NCBI GenBank assembly: GCA_902780405.1
Contig: CACZFI010000004.1
Span: 62,001 to 126,000, forward strand
Direction: 5' to 3'
Length of the DNA stretch: 64,000 nucleotides
Source of the DNA: an uncultured Lachnospiraceae bacterium
Lineage (GTDB): Bacteria; Bacillota; Clostridia; Lachnospirales; Lachnospiraceae
How positions within the stretch are numbered: position 1 is the stretch's first letter; every line of letters begins with the position of its first letter. Under the pieces are notes generated by a model. That model saw nothing but the letters and a program-made list of their open reading frames with translations, was not told the origin of the DNA and searched no databases. The position numbers and the translations under genes are program-made. This document shows positions 1 to 9,570 of the stretch, piece after piece.

Positions 1-765
1 CTTCGGTTCATCGATGTACCACGCATCCGCTTCAAGGCTTGTGAATCTGACCTTTGCAAGCGCCTCGGTCCGCGCCGCAAGCGACATGCCCGCCGTATTG
101 GCCAGATAGACGCGTTCAAGCGGCGTACGGATGATGCGTATATCGTCCGGAAGTCCGTCCGGGATCTCACGATCCGCGGGCACCAAGAGGTACCGCTCAT
201 AACCCGTCACATCAATCAACGAAAGTCCATCTTCATAGCGGAGGATCCTCACACCCTTCGCGTAGGAAAATGTAACCTCCTCCGTTGCCGCGCTTCCTCC
301 GATCATAAGATCCTCGACGTCCGTTCGTTTTTCGTTTTTTTTCGTCGCCTCCGCCTTCCCCTCTGCATCCGTACCGCTTGCAGGCTTTTGACCGACCCAT
401 ACCGTGATCCGGTACTCGATCTCATGGGGTTCGGACATAGCCGTTGTAAGCGCATGTATGGTCACGGGTTCATTGAAGGTAACCGGAAGGGTTATGTAGG
501 AAGCGCCGTCCCTTACCTCACTGTCGTACTTTGTATCATCGATCCTCGCATAGGAGTAATGTGTGCTTGAAAAGGCGATCTCGGCGTAGGATACACCGTC
601 TTCCTTCCACACCTTATCGCAGGTGATGGTGGTCTTTCCCGATCCGCCCGACCAGGTGAATCCGTCGGGTGCGGTCTCAGCCATGGAATCCTTCCCTCCG
701 CACCCGGACAGGCCCATCAAAAGAAGGAGTGCAATCAATATATGTAAAAGTCTGTTTCGTTTCAT
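1..765 (-). CDS. Iron-complex ABC transporter substrate-binding lipoprotein (partial, C-terminus outside window)
   Basis: Binding protein of a siderophore, heme or cobalamin-type importer, anchored outside the membrane. The 255 visible codons begin with a lipoprotein signal: two Lys/Arg, a Leu-rich core and the lipobox LSGCGG. Residues about 30-125 form an extra domain with the motif TTAMSEPHEIEY, followed by a charged linker (EAKATKKNEK-like). The start of the periplasmic-binding fold, near residues 175-250, reads RIIRTPLERVYLANTAGM. The reading frame stays open to base 1, so the 3' end lies outside the window. The ATG is set by the 4-bp ATGA overlap with the upstream ATPase stop. Family assignment rests on the operon and the N-terminal PBP motif. 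The ligand cannot be read from the sequence. Confidence 0.85.
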   Translation of the reverse strand, partial: MKRNRLLHILIALLLLMGLSGCGGKDSMAETAPDGFTWSGGSGKTTITCDKVWKEDGVSYAEIAFSSTHYSYARIDDTKYDSEVRDGASYITLPVTFNEPVTIHALTTAMSEPHEIEYRITVWVGQKPASGTDAEGKAEATKKNEKRTDVEDLMIGGSAATEEVTFSYAKGVRILRYEDGLSLIDVTGYERYLLVPADREIPDGLPDDIRIIRTPLERVYLANTAGMSLAARTEALAKVRFTSLEADAWYIDEPK

Positions 766-1532
766 GTGTCAATCCCTCGTTTTCCAAAATCAAAGGAGAA
801 AAACTCCATCAGTTCCGGACTCATATTAAAGAGTTCGGCAATCCTGTCTCCGTCCGCGAGTTCGTCGGGAGATACGATTCCCTGAACCGCACCCTCCTTG
901 ACCATCACGATCCGGTCTGAAATCTTCACCGCCAGTTCCACCTCATGCATGGACATCAATACCGCAAGTTTCCGCTCCTCCGCAAGTTTTCGAAGCAGAA
1001 GAAGGAGCGTCAGCTTATGATGGATATCCAGATAGGAAGTTGGTTCATCCAGAACGATTACTTTGGTATCCTGACATATGGCGCCCGCAAGATACACGCG
1101 CTGTCTCTGTCCGTCGCTCAATGTGGTGATATCCCGATCCGCAAATTCCGACACTCCGGTCAACTCCATCGCTTCTTCAATCCGTGCCCTGTCCTCATCG
1201 GAGAGCACGCCGAGTCTTCCCGTATAAGGGTATCTTCCGAGCGCCACCACATCATAGCATGTAAGAAGCTCCGTCCTTTTCTTTTCCGTAAGGACAACCG
1301 CAATCTGTCTTGCCCGCTCTGCGTCCGAAAGATCCGTCATCCGTCGGTCCCCGATGTAGATCCCGCCCGCAACCGGTGCAAGTGCACCGCAGACAGTCTT
1401 TAAAATTGTGGACTTACCGGCGCCGTTCGGACCGATCAGAGTCACGATCTCCCCCGGCTTCACCGTAAGAGACAGGTCTTTCACCACAGTTTCTTTATGA
1501 TATCCCACCGAAAGATCCGAAAGTCTTATCAC
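762..1532 (-). CDS. FecE/BtuD-type ABC transporter ATPase
   Basis: Energises the adjacent iron-complex importer. The 256 residues carry Walker A GPNGAGKST (about 35-43), the signature LSDGQRQRV, Walker B VIVLDEPTS and a switch His in SMHEVE. The length fits the FecE/FhuC/BtuD group (250-265 residues). The start is a GTG with GAGGGG six bases upstream; the GTGA overlaps the permease stop by 4 bp and the stop overlaps the binding-protein ATG by 4 bp, so the three transport genes look translationally coupled. Substrate class (ferric siderophore, heme or corrinoid) is inferred from the family only. Confidence 0.93.
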   Translation of the reverse strand: MIRLSDLSVGYHKETVVKDLSLTVKPGEIVTLIGPNGAGKSTILKTVCGALAPVAGGIYIGDRRMTDLSDAERARQIAVVLTEKKRTELLTCYDVVALGRYPYTGRLGVLSDEDRARIEEAMELTGVSEFADRDITTLSDGQRQRVYLAGAICQDTKVIVLDEPTSYLDIHHKLTLLLLLRKLAEERKLAVLMSMHEVELAVKISDRIVMVKEGAVQGIVSPDELADGDRIAELFNMSPELMEFFSFDFGKRGIDT

Positions 1533-2581
1533 GATATTCCCCTCTCTTTCGTCTTCTTAAGCAGCATGTAGATTACGATGGGTGCGCCCACAAACGATGT
1601 CACCACGCCGATCTTAAGTTCCGTCGGCGCCAGAAGCTGCCTTGCGCAAAAGTCGCACAGAGACACCATCAGCGCTCCCATCAGGAAGCAGGCCGGGATG
1701 ACCACAATGGGTCTTGCTGTCGAAAGCGCACGCTTCACAAGAAAAGGAACCGCAATACCGATAAAGGAAATCGGCCCTGCAAACGCAGTCACACAGGCTG
1801 CGAGCAAGGAGGACAGCAAAATGAGCATCACACGGAACGCCCTTACGGAAACGCCCACACTTGCCGCATACGCCTCTCCCATCAGATAAGCCCCGATGGG
1901 TTTTGACAGGAAAAACACAAGCAGAAAACTGATCCCGACAACAATCGCCGAAACTTTCACATAATCCCAGCCCGCTCCGGAGAAGCTGCCCTGAGACCAG
2001 CCGTGGAGACCCACAATATGAGCATCCTCAGCGGAGCTGATCAATAGCTCCGTCACAGCCGAACAGATATAGCCGATCATGATTCCCGCCACAAGCAGGG
2101 AGGAAGGACTCGTGAGTTTTCTTGCAGCCAGCAGGATAAAACCGGTCACCGCAAATGCGCCGACAAAGGCTGAGATTACCATAGCAAAAGAGGACATTCT
2201 TCCAATCTTGTCGAGGAAGAGAATCATCACCGCGGCCACGGAAAGCTTCGCACCCGAGGAGATGCCTAAGACGAAGGGGCCCACAATGGGATTCTCGAAA
2301 AACGTCTGCAGCAGGTAGCCGGAAAGCGCCAAAGCACCGCCCAGGATCATGGCAAGCAGCACGCGGGGAAGTCGGATCTTCCACAAGATGGCCAGTTCCG
2401 TCTCCTCTCCCTCACGGAAGAACAAAAGCCTTGCAAGCCGGTCTGCCGGGATCTTTACGTTGCCGAAACATACCGACACGACAAAAGTCGCAAGAAGGGC
2501 GGTCAACAAAAGGATGTAGACCGCCATAATTCTTGAATTGGATTTGGATTTGCTTTTTTCTTTCATGGTTTTAGGTTTCAT
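1529..2581 (-). CDS. FecCD-family ABC transporter permease
   Basis: Integral membrane channel of the iron-complex importer, 350 residues with about 9-10 hydrophobic segments. Family motifs include [20 protein letters not shown] near residue 70 and a C-terminal [10 protein letters not shown] stretch that resembles the coupling region contacting the ATPase. The Ser/Lys-rich N-terminus ([10 protein letters not shown]) is unusual. The ORF start overlaps the upstream histidine kinase stop by 11 bp; an internal ATG five codons later is also possible, and neither has a strong ribosome site, suggesting coupling to kinase translation. A single permease implies a homodimer, as in BtuC/FhuB-type systems (family knowledge). 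Confidence 0.92.
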   Translation of the reverse strand: MKPKTMKEKSKSKSNSRIMAVYILLLTALLATFVVSVCFGNVKIPADRLARLLFFREGEETELAILWKIRLPRVLLAMILGGALALSGYLLQTFFENPIVGPFVLGISSGAKLSVAAVMILFLDKIGRMSSFAMVISAFVGAFAVTGFILLAARKLTSPSSLLVAGIMIGYICSAVTELLISSAEDAHIVGLHGWSQGSFSGAGWDYVKVSAIVVGISFLLVFFLSKPIGAYLMGEAYAASVGVSVRAFRVMLILLSSLLAACVTAFAGPISFIGIAVPFLVKRALSTARPIVVIPACFLMGALMVSLCDFCARQLLAPTELKIGVVTSFVGAPIVIYMLLKKTKERGIS

Positions 2582-4964
2582 CTGTCTTCGGACGCTGAAG
2601 TATCATATCCACGCGATGCTTGGACAAATACTTCTGCGCACTTATTTCATCTTTCACATATACGCCCTTGACGTGCTCACCGAGCACTTTCTTGATGGAT
2701 TTTAATCGCTCCGTGTCTTCGCTTATAACCAAGATCACCGGAAGTTCCCGCTCGCGCATGCGCGCCACTTCTTCCACATCAACCTTCTTCAGAAGATCCT
2801 TCGGAATATACTTCTTCAGTAGATCTTCCAAATCACCGTAGATCACAGGCTTCGAAAGGTAATCCGTGAATCCCTTGCCAAGATAAGACTCTTTCGCCGT
2901 AACGACCGCATCCGCAGTAAGTGCAATAACTGGTGTATCGTCGGCGATATGCTCCTTCCTAATCACTTCAAGGGTCTCCGTACCGGACTTTCCGGGCATC
3001 ATCTGATCCAGGAATACCACGTGGTATTTCTTCTTTTTCATCGCCTCTAAGCAGGCGTCACCGGAGCTTGCCGTATCGATTTTGATTCCGGTGTTCTCAA
3101 GCAGTCCCGCGATCACCTCAAGATTCATATCGTTGTCATCCACGATCAGAATCTCTGCATCCGGTGCAAGCAGCGTCGGTATATATTCTTTAATATCCTG
3201 ACGTACTTTGTCAAGGTTTTCCGCAAAATCTCCGACAGGCGTATCGTCCTCCACACGCTGAACCATATATGCCGTGAATGTACTTCCCTTTCCGTACGTA
3301 CTCTCCACCGTCACGTCACCGTTCATCATCTCCGCAAGCTGCATGGTGATCCGAAGGCCGAGTCCCGTACCTTCAATGGTTCGGTTCTTGTTCTCATCAA
3401 GCCGCTGGAATGCTTCGAATAGTTTGGCTTTGTCTTCCTCTTTGATGCCGATACCCGTATCTGAAACAGAGACCGTCAGACGGTTTTGCTCCCGATCGAA
3501 TCCGATGTCCGCCGTTACACTGCCTTCCTGCGTGTACTTGATCGCATTGTTCACGAGGTTTAAGATGATCTGGCGCACGCGGATCTCGTCTCCGTAGAGC
3601 GCATTGGGAAGATTCCTGTCAACGTTCAGTTTGTAGGAAAGACCCTTGCCTTCCGCCTTTGGCTTTGTCATATTGAGGATGTCGTTGATCACGGAGGACG
3701 TCTCATACCTGACAGGCACGAGTTCCATACGTCCGGACTCGATCTTTGAAAGATCCAGGATATCGTTGATGATGGACAGAAGCGTCTTGCCCGCACTCTG
3801 GATGTTTAAAGCATACTTCCTTACGGCATCGCTTCTGGTCTCCCGCAGGATCATCTCATCCATACCGATGATCGCATTCATCGGGGTGCGGATCTCGTGC
3901 GACATATTGGCGAGGAAATCACTTTTCGCACGGTTGGAATTCTCTGCAGCCTCCTTCTCGATGCGAAGAAGCGTACGCTCGTAGGAACGCGTCTGTTCCT
4001 CGAGTTTCATCTGATCCACGCGATCCGAGTAAGCGCGCATATTGCGGTAAAACAGATAATAGAAAACGCAGATCAGCACGTAGATAAATGCACAGGTAAA
4101 TACCGTGACCAGTACCTGGCGCATCACATCCGAATAGAGAACCTTATCCGCGACCACGATCACGGAATACCAGTGATCGTTCATTCTGCGGACAAAAACC
4201 GTGCTGCGCTCTCCGTCAAGCGCATAACGAAAATAGCTGTCCTCGGTTGATTTGATTTTCGAGAGAAACTCCGGATCTTCGGTAATCACGCTCAGGTTCT
4301 CGCCCTTTAACGCCTCGTTCGTGTGTGCGATCAGAAGTCCCGAATCATCCACGATAAAACCGTAGCCCTTGCCTGCAATCCGAAGCTCATCCGTGAAGCC
4401 CTGTACGCGGTCCAATGCGATATCCATGGACACCACGCTCTCATTGTCGGAGAGTATACGGCTGACGGATATGATAATGTCACCCGTCTGCGCATCTACG
4501 TAGGGCGGAATGACAGCAACCTCTCCCCTGGCTCTTTGCGCCATCTTATACCAGTCACGCTCCGTCGGGACATATCCCTCCGGCGGTTCCCATCGAAGGC
4601 CGTCCACATAGTCACCGCGGACATAGCCGTAAAACGCCATGTAAGTATCGCCGAAACGCACAGGAAGATTATCCGTCTCATCAGCCAGATAATCCTCGAT
4701 CTTTTCGGTCGACTCGCCTCTGTCGAGCATAAATGTCACAGTATCAGCAGCGATCCAGAGCACGCTCTTGGAGGATTCCATGTATCCCTCCAGTTCCTCC
4801 GATACACTCTTGATCTTATCCGATCCGAGTTCCAGGACATTCAAAACCGATGCCTCATAGATCATGTGTGCCGTGTAAGCGATCAGTGCAACCAAAAGCG
4901 CAAAGATGACCAGCAGCGGCGTTGCGATTTTTAGTTTTGTGTTTTTCTTCGAACTCCGGCTCAT
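2571..4964 (-). CDS. Hybrid sensor histidine kinase with extracellular Cache-like domain
   Basis: Membrane sensor kinase of 797 residues. In order: one TM helix (about 12-35); an extracellular region (about 36-275) with Cache-like features ([23 protein letters not shown]); a second TM (about 285-310); HisKA with [13 protein letters not shown]; HATPase with [16 protein letters not shown] and GTGLGL; a receiver with VDDNDMN and phospho-acceptor Asp in FLDQMMPG; then a 60-residue C-terminal tail resembling the first half of another receiver. The ATG at 4964 has GGAGG 8 bases upstream and lies 1 nt after the previous kinase's stop (TGATATG); a GTG three codons earlier is less likely. It sits in one operon with an Hpt protein, another hybrid kinase and the iron transporter. 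Signal unknown. Confidence 0.93.
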   Translation of the reverse strand: MSRSSKKNTKLKIATPLLVIFALLVALIAYTAHMIYEASVLNVLELGSDKIKSVSEELEGYMESSKSVLWIAADTVTFMLDRGESTEKIEDYLADETDNLPVRFGDTYMAFYGYVRGDYVDGLRWEPPEGYVPTERDWYKMAQRARGEVAVIPPYVDAQTGDIIISVSRILSDNESVVSMDIALDRVQGFTDELRIAGKGYGFIVDDSGLLIAHTNEALKGENLSVITEDPEFLSKIKSTEDSYFRYALDGERSTVFVRRMNDHWYSVIVVADKVLYSDVMRQVLVTVFTCAFIYVLICVFYYLFYRNMRAYSDRVDQMKLEEQTRSYERTLLRIEKEAAENSNRAKSDFLANMSHEIRTPMNAIIGMDEMILRETRSDAVRKYALNIQSAGKTLLSIINDILDLSKIESGRMELVPVRYETSSVINDILNMTKPKAEGKGLSYKLNVDRNLPNALYGDEIRVRQIILNLVNNAIKYTQEGSVTADIGFDREQNRLTVSVSDTGIGIKEEDKAKLFEAFQRLDENKNRTIEGTGLGLRITMQLAEMMNGDVTVESTYGKGSTFTAYMVQRVEDDTPVGDFAENLDKVRQDIKEYIPTLLAPDAEILIVDDNDMNLEVIAGLLENTGIKIDTASSGDACLEAMKKKKYHVVFLDQMMPGKSGTETLEVIRKEHIADDTPVIALTADAVVTAKESYLGKGFTDYLSKPVIYGDLEDLLKKYIPKDLLKKVDVEEVARMRERELPVILVISEDTERLKSIKKVLGEHVKGVYVKDEISAQKYLSKHRVDMILQRPKTDET

Positions 4965-4965
4965 A

Positions 4966-7476
4966 TCACACACCTCCGTTCTGTCCGCGGACTTCCATCA
5001 CACGGCTGGGTGTGTGCTTTTCCAGATACTTGTCTCTTGCCTTCTCCCCGATCACGCAGACACACTTGTATACATCGCCAAGCCGTTCTTTCTCTGTCCG
5101 TAGTGCATCCGCATCCGTTCCCCAGATCAAAACAACCGGGAGTTCCTGTTCTGCCGGCGGTTCCATCTGTTTTTCGGAAGGAATGTATTTGCGAAGCAGT
5201 TTCTCAAGCGCATCATACTTGACGGGTTTCGACAGGTAATCATCAAATCCCATCGCCAGATAGTTTTCTTTTGCGCCGTTGATCGCATCTGCGGTAAGTG
5301 CGACCACCGGCGTTCCGCGAAGGATTCCTTCCTCTTTCAGCGCATGCAGTGTCATCTCACCGTTCATCTCCGGCATCATCTGATCGAGCAGAATGCAGTC
5401 GTAGCGTGTCTCACGCACTTTTTCCACGCAGGCCTTGCCCGAATCCACAAGATCCAGATGGATCTTTGTCTCGCGTAGCAGTCCCTGCAACACATCCAGA
5501 TTCATATCGTTGTCATCAACGCCCAAAACCCTTGCCGTCGGCGCATAGAGTCCCACCTTGTCGATCTCCATATTGCGAAGGAATCTTCTGACCGACTTAT
5601 CAAAATCTCCGATCGGTTCGATGTCCTCCACCTTCTGAGGAATGGTGAGCATAAAAGTCGTGCCCTTGCCGTACTCACTGGTAAACTCAATGCTTCCGTT
5701 CATCAGTTCCAGCAAGCGATGGGTGATATGCAGTCCGAGCCCCGTCCCCTCGATGCTTCGATTCTTCTGCTGATCGAGTCTCTGAAAGCTGCGGAACATT
5801 TTTTCTTTGTCTTCTTCCTTGATACCGATGCCGGTATCCTCCACCTTGATGATGAGATTGATACTGTCGATATCGGACGCCTCCGTACAATAGACATCTA
5901 CATCGATGTGACCCTTTTGCGTATACTTGATCGCATTGTTGATGATGTTGAGCATCACCTGTCTGATGCGGATCTCATCGCCGAACATCCGGCACGGAAG
6001 ACTTTTTGCAACAGAGAAATTGAATGCAAGATTCTTCTTCTCCGCTCTGACCTTTGTCAGATTCCGAACATCATTCAGCACGGACGCCACATCATACTTC
6101 ACCGGCACGATCTCAAACTGTCCCGACTCAATCTTGCTCATATCGAGGATATCATTGATGATGGATAAAAGGGTGTTGCCCGCACTCTTGATCTCCAGTG
6201 CGTAATTCTTCGTATCCGCCTCTTTGGTCTCCCTGATGATCATCTCATCCATGCCGAGGATTCCGTTTAAGGGCGTACGAATCTCATGCGACATATTCGC
6301 AAGGAATTCGTCCTTGGCTTTGCTGATATGCTGAAGTTCGTTGGAGGACACGCGGACACGTACAATCTGCTTGATGGTGTGGATCACGGAACAGATCATG
6401 AACCCAAACAGTCCGAGTGCCATCAGCAAGCCGGAGAACACACCGTTGTGCATGAATTTGAACATCAGGATCTGCACGATCGCCGCAACCGCAAGGAACA
6501 CAAACCCGATTGCGACAAAAAAGTAGGAACCGAGCAGTTTCTTCCTGAAGTCCATGAAAATGGTATAGAAAATTATGCCTATGGAAAACAGGGCACAAAG
6601 CGCCGCAAGCGGAAATGTATGCTCAAGCGGCTTGATGCCGGTCACAAACAGAACCGTCGCGAGAATAAAGTCGATGATTTCCACCGTACCTGCCATATTC
6701 AGCAGTTTTGAATAACGGTTTTTTTGAAGGGAATTGACCAAAACCAGAAACGGCATCGGCATAATCATCACCATCAGATACGGGATGTCTGCGATCACCG
6801 CGAGATTACGCGTATAAAGCTGTCTGAATACGGAATTGGACAAAACCCAAAAAGCACCCATGATAATGCCCAATGAAAGACCTTCCATCTCCAGATAGCG
6901 TCTTCGAATGATTCGATAAACAACAGATGAAACCAGACAGATGGATCCGATCAAAAGAATCGACAAGCCCACAAAGAGTTCAAGTCCGAAATGATGAAAC
7001 AGATGCGTCAGAATACCGAGTCTGGATCCAATCATGACATCGTAGATCTGGCCGCCGTTGTATTCATACTTGACGCGAAGCTCTTTGCCCGCATCCTCCT
7101 CATAGACGGAGGCATATACATAACACTCTGCGGAACGGTTACCGAACCATCCCTCGTTGGGTGTTACCACCTCTTCCCGAAGTTCTCCGTCCACAAAGAT
7201 CTGCATATCCGTACCACGAAAGCACAGCACGCTCGCATCCTTGTCAATCTCTGCCGGGAGTGTGGTCACAAGAACAATATCCCGATCCGTCCTGCCCGGT
7301 ACTTTAAACGGTACTTTTGTTCCGTCTTTTTTCAGTTCATACCATCCGTTGTTCGGAAGCGTTTCGCACACATTGCCGTTCATCGGCGTGTTGTGCGGAA
7401 ATGCGAACTGACCGATAATGATATATCCAAATACGATGACGATCACGACCGCCATGACGATTCTGATCCTTTTCAA
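4966..7476 (-). CDS. Hybrid sensor histidine kinase with 7TM-type sensor module
   Basis: 836-residue membrane kinase. A TM anchor (about 5-25) precedes an extracellular beta-rich domain (about 30-155, with [10 protein letters not shown]), then about seven closely spaced hydrophobic helices (about 165-370), resembling the 7TMR-DISM arrangement. HisKA follows with [13 protein letters not shown], then HATPase ([22 protein letters not shown]), a receiver ([15 protein letters not shown]) and a 55-residue half-receiver tail. The start is TTG with GGGGGAGGA at ideal spacing. It is a close paralogue of the next kinase over the kinase core, receiver and tail but has an unrelated sensor, so the two probably feed the same Hpt protein with different inputs (inference). 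Its N-terminal sensor also resembles that of the degenerate kinase in the rib operon. Confidence 0.93.
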   Translation of the reverse strand: MKRIRIVMAVVIVIVFGYIIIGQFAFPHNTPMNGNVCETLPNNGWYELKKDGTKVPFKVPGRTDRDIVLVTTLPAEIDKDASVLCFRGTDMQIFVDGELREEVVTPNEGWFGNRSAECYVYASVYEEDAGKELRVKYEYNGGQIYDVMIGSRLGILTHLFHHFGLELFVGLSILLIGSICLVSSVVYRIIRRRYLEMEGLSLGIIMGAFWVLSNSVFRQLYTRNLAVIADIPYLMVMIMPMPFLVLVNSLQKNRYSKLLNMAGTVEIIDFILATVLFVTGIKPLEHTFPLAALCALFSIGIIFYTIFMDFRKKLLGSYFFVAIGFVFLAVAAIVQILMFKFMHNGVFSGLLMALGLFGFMICSVIHTIKQIVRVRVSSNELQHISKAKDEFLANMSHEIRTPLNGILGMDEMIIRETKEADTKNYALEIKSAGNTLLSIINDILDMSKIESGQFEIVPVKYDVASVLNDVRNLTKVRAEKKNLAFNFSVAKSLPCRMFGDEIRIRQVMLNIINNAIKYTQKGHIDVDVYCTEASDIDSINLIIKVEDTGIGIKEEDKEKMFRSFQRLDQQKNRSIEGTGLGLHITHRLLELMNGSIEFTSEYGKGTTFMLTIPQKVEDIEPIGDFDKSVRRFLRNMEIDKVGLYAPTARVLGVDDNDMNLDVLQGLLRETKIHLDLVDSGKACVEKVRETRYDCILLDQMMPEMNGEMTLHALKEEGILRGTPVVALTADAINGAKENYLAMGFDDYLSKPVKYDALEKLLRKYIPSEKQMEPPAEQELPVVLIWGTDADALRTEKERLGDVYKCVCVIGEKARDKYLEKHTPSRVMEVRGQNGGV

Positions 7477-7491
7477 TTTGAAATCCTCCCC

Positions 7492-8094
7492 CTACTCGAT
7501 TGCAGGTACAACCTCCCTTACAAGGTCCGCCGCCTCATCATACATAAAGTCTGCGATCTGATCGATCACCTGTTTCATGAGCTCCTTCTGCGTCGGACGG
7601 AAGGGATACCCCGTCAGTTTTTTGGCGAGTTCTGTGGCAAGTTCATCATCGAAATCATCCAAGGCGGTGAGGAGTTCATCCGCAACCTTCCTTGCTTCCT
7701 CTCCTGAGATTTCATCCGCTGCCACAACCGCATCAGCCTCTCCCACCGGCCGGATCCTCTCGATCAGCGTTGTGTATGCGTCGACGATTTCGGCGTGATG
7801 TGCCTTTATAAAGCCCGTATCACCGTTTCTCGACGCCATCTCAAGATCCTCGAAGCACTTCCCCATATCCATGGCCCCGATCATCCTGGAGTTGCTCTTT
7901 AACGCATGCACCGTGATCATGTAGTTTTCGTAATCACCGGCGGAATAGAATTCTTCCACCTTGGATCTGTTCTTCTCATAATTGTTATAATAGCGCTGAA
8001 TGGCCGATATATATCGTTCAAGACCTCCGGTATACCCAAGCGCCGTGTCCGTGTCGAGTCCCAACTCCGCCAGTGTGTTGATACTGATTGCCAT
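7492..8094 (-). CDS. Hpt (histidine phosphotransfer) domain protein
   Basis: Cytoplasmic 200-residue phosphotransfer protein. An Hpt helical bundle occupies about residues 15-110, with the phospho-acceptor motif VHALKSNSRMIGA. The remaining 90 residues are acidic and helical with no motif I recognise. The ATG at 8094 has GGGGTGA upstream and follows the receiver gene's stop by 5 bp; an in-frame GTG at 8103 is less likely. It lies between the two-receiver regulator and two hybrid kinases, so it very probably relays phosphate between the kinase receivers and that regulator. Confidence 0.88.
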   Translation of the reverse strand: MAISINTLAELGLDTDTALGYTGGLERYISAIQRYYNNYEKNRSKVEEFYSAGDYENYMITVHALKSNSRMIGAMDMGKCFEDLEMASRNGDTGFIKAHHAEIVDAYTTLIERIRPVGEADAVVAADEISGEEARKVADELLTALDDFDDELATELAKKLTGYPFRPTQKELMKQVIDQIADFMYDEAADLVREVVPAIE

Positions 8095-8099
8095 CTTTC

Positions 8100-8909
8100 T
8101 CACCCCAATACGTCTATGATCTTTGCTACAATCTCCGATTTCTTGGAGGGCTTGATGATGTAGCCCTTCGGTTTCAGTTCGGCGATCGTCTGCATAACCA
8201 CCTGTTTCTCCTTCATACCCGTGAGGAATACCACCGGAATATCGGCAAATGTACCAAGTGTCCTCATACGCCTTAAGAAGCTCGGTCCGTCCTCTCCGGG
8301 CATCAGATAGTCAAGCAGCACAAGATCCGGAATTTCCCGTGCCATGGCCTTGATGGCTGCCTGACCGGATTTCACAAGTGTCACCTCATAAAACTCCCGC
8401 AACTGGTCTCTGATCATCATCAGCTGTTCGGGATCATCGTCCACCACCAGGATGTGCTTTCGCCTGAAGCCTAAAATCGAGCCCTCTTTCTTATGCTCGC
8501 GAAATGCACCGAGATTCTCCTCGGTCTCCTTCTTCTGCAGTTCCTCGATCTCCGCAAGTTTTTCATAAAGTGCAAACAGGGAAACAGGTCTCGAAAGAAA
8601 CAGAACGTGTTCGAGTTCGGAGTGTTTCATAAATAGTTTCTCGTCTTCCTCGCCGGCGATCACAATGATCGTGCAATTTCCTTGGCGAAACGCCATATTT
8701 AATACATCGTAGGTTCCGATTCCGTCTTCCGTTTCGTCACCCATACAGATGATGATCACCCTCGGGCGCTGTTCCATCACCATGTCGAACAGTGCATCCT
8801 TGCGCGGCGGGATCTTCGCCGGGTAGTATCCCCGATCATCCTTCAGATGTTCCGTGACATCGTCGATGATATTCGGGTTACGTCCCGTGATACAGATTTT
8901 GAGTTTCAT
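8100..8909 (-). CDS. Double-receiver response regulator without output domain
   Basis: 269 residues. The N-terminal half (1-120) has receiver-like beta/alpha alternation, but the acidic pocket is poor (ICITGRNP in place of the usual DD pair), so it looks like a pseudo-receiver. The second half (about 150-269) is a canonical receiver: VVDDDPEQ, phospho-acceptor Asp in LLDYLMPG, VVFLTG and the Lys in IIKPSKK. No DNA-binding, GGDEF or other effector follows. ATG with GAGGT 5 bases upstream. First gene of the phosphorelay and iron-transport operon. The output must be protein interaction or another gene (inference). Confidence 0.9.
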   Translation of the reverse strand: MKLKICITGRNPNIIDDVTEHLKDDRGYYPAKIPPRKDALFDMVMEQRPRVIIICMGDETEDGIGTYDVLNMAFRQGNCTIIVIAGEEDEKLFMKHSELEHVLFLSRPVSLFALYEKLAEIEELQKKETEENLGAFREHKKEGSILGFRRKHILVVDDDPEQLMMIRDQLREFYEVTLVKSGQAAIKAMAREIPDLVLLDYLMPGEDGPSFLRRMRTLGTFADIPVVFLTGMKEKQVVMQTIAELKPKGYIIKPSKKSEIVAKIIDVLG

Positions 8910-8953
8910 ATGTTACCTCATGTCGGATATTCTATCACGCATGCTACAGGGAT

Positions 8954-8982
8954 ATTTTACCATTTTCTTGACAATACCGCAA
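8954..8982 (-). promoter_or_regulatory. Putative sigma-A promoter of the phosphorelay/iron operon
   Basis: On the minus strand -35 TTGCGG and -10 TAAAAT are separated by 17 bases, about 45 bases upstream of the regulator ATG at 8909. A second -10-like TAGAAT occurs closer to the gene. Prediction from sequence only. Confidence 0.5.
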
Positions 8983-9000
8983 TTTTTTTGCGCAAGAAAA

Positions 9001-9030
9001 GACCCGTAAAACTTGTTCGGTTCACGGGTC
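9001..9030 (-). terminator. Rho-independent terminator after yajC
   Basis: The inverted repeat GACCCGT/ACGGGTC has a 16-base loop that can add an AAC/GTT pair. On the minus strand it is followed by TTTTCTTG. It lies 24 bases after the yajC stop. Confidence 0.75.
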
Positions 9031-9053
9031 TGTCGATTCGGTTCCTTGTGCGA

Positions 9054-9491
9054 TTATTTTTTCGCTTTTCCGAGTTTTTTCTCTTCTTTCTTATCCTCGG
9101 TTGCCTCTTCCTTCTTGGACTCCTTCTTGTCGTCCTTCTTCTCTTCCTCGGTATCCTTCACAACTGCGGATCCGGCCTTTTCTACCTCTGCGATTGCGTT
9201 CGGATGCATGGGGATACGGCAGTTCTTGTTATTACCGAACTCCACGATGACGGTTCCGTCCTCCATGATATCAAGCAGTGTTCCGTAGAAACCGCCTGTG
9301 GTCATGATGGTATCACCGGGCTCCATCGCATTGTGGAGATCCTCCTGTGCTTTTCTCTGCTTCTTGTTGGGACGGATGATCAAAAGATATACCATACCCA
9401 GCATTAATACAATGTAAAAAATCCAAAACATACCGCTGTTCATCGTCGGCTTTGCTGTGTTGGACGCGCTTTCAAGCAATGTCATAAACAT
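9054..9491 (-). CDS. yajC: Preprotein translocase accessory subunit YajC
   Basis: Small membrane component that associates with SecDF and the Sec translocon. One TM helix (about 20-40, ending LLIIRPNKKQRK) is followed by the typical basic turn, a beta-rich cytoplasmic domain (about 50-100, with TTGGFYGT and NKNCRIPM) and a Lys/Glu-rich tail of about 40 residues that is longer than usual. 145 residues versus about 85-120 in typical YajC. The first ATG has GGAGG 8 bases upstream; a second ATG two codons on is possible. It lies 79 bases downstream of tgt, the common tgt-yajC order. Confidence 0.93.
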   Translation of the reverse strand: MFMTLLESASNTAKPTMNSGMFWIFYIVLMLGMVYLLIIRPNKKQRKAQEDLHNAMEPGDTIMTTGGFYGTLLDIMEDGTVIVEFGNNKNCRIPMHPNAIAEVEKAGSAVVKDTEEEKKDDKKESKKEEATEDKKEEKKLGKAKK

Positions 9492-9570
9492 GTCTTAGTC
9501 CTCCCGAAATGGTCTTCTTATGCTTTCGCAACAGTACCATATTATCTTAAATGTTTCAAAAAAGCAAGAA

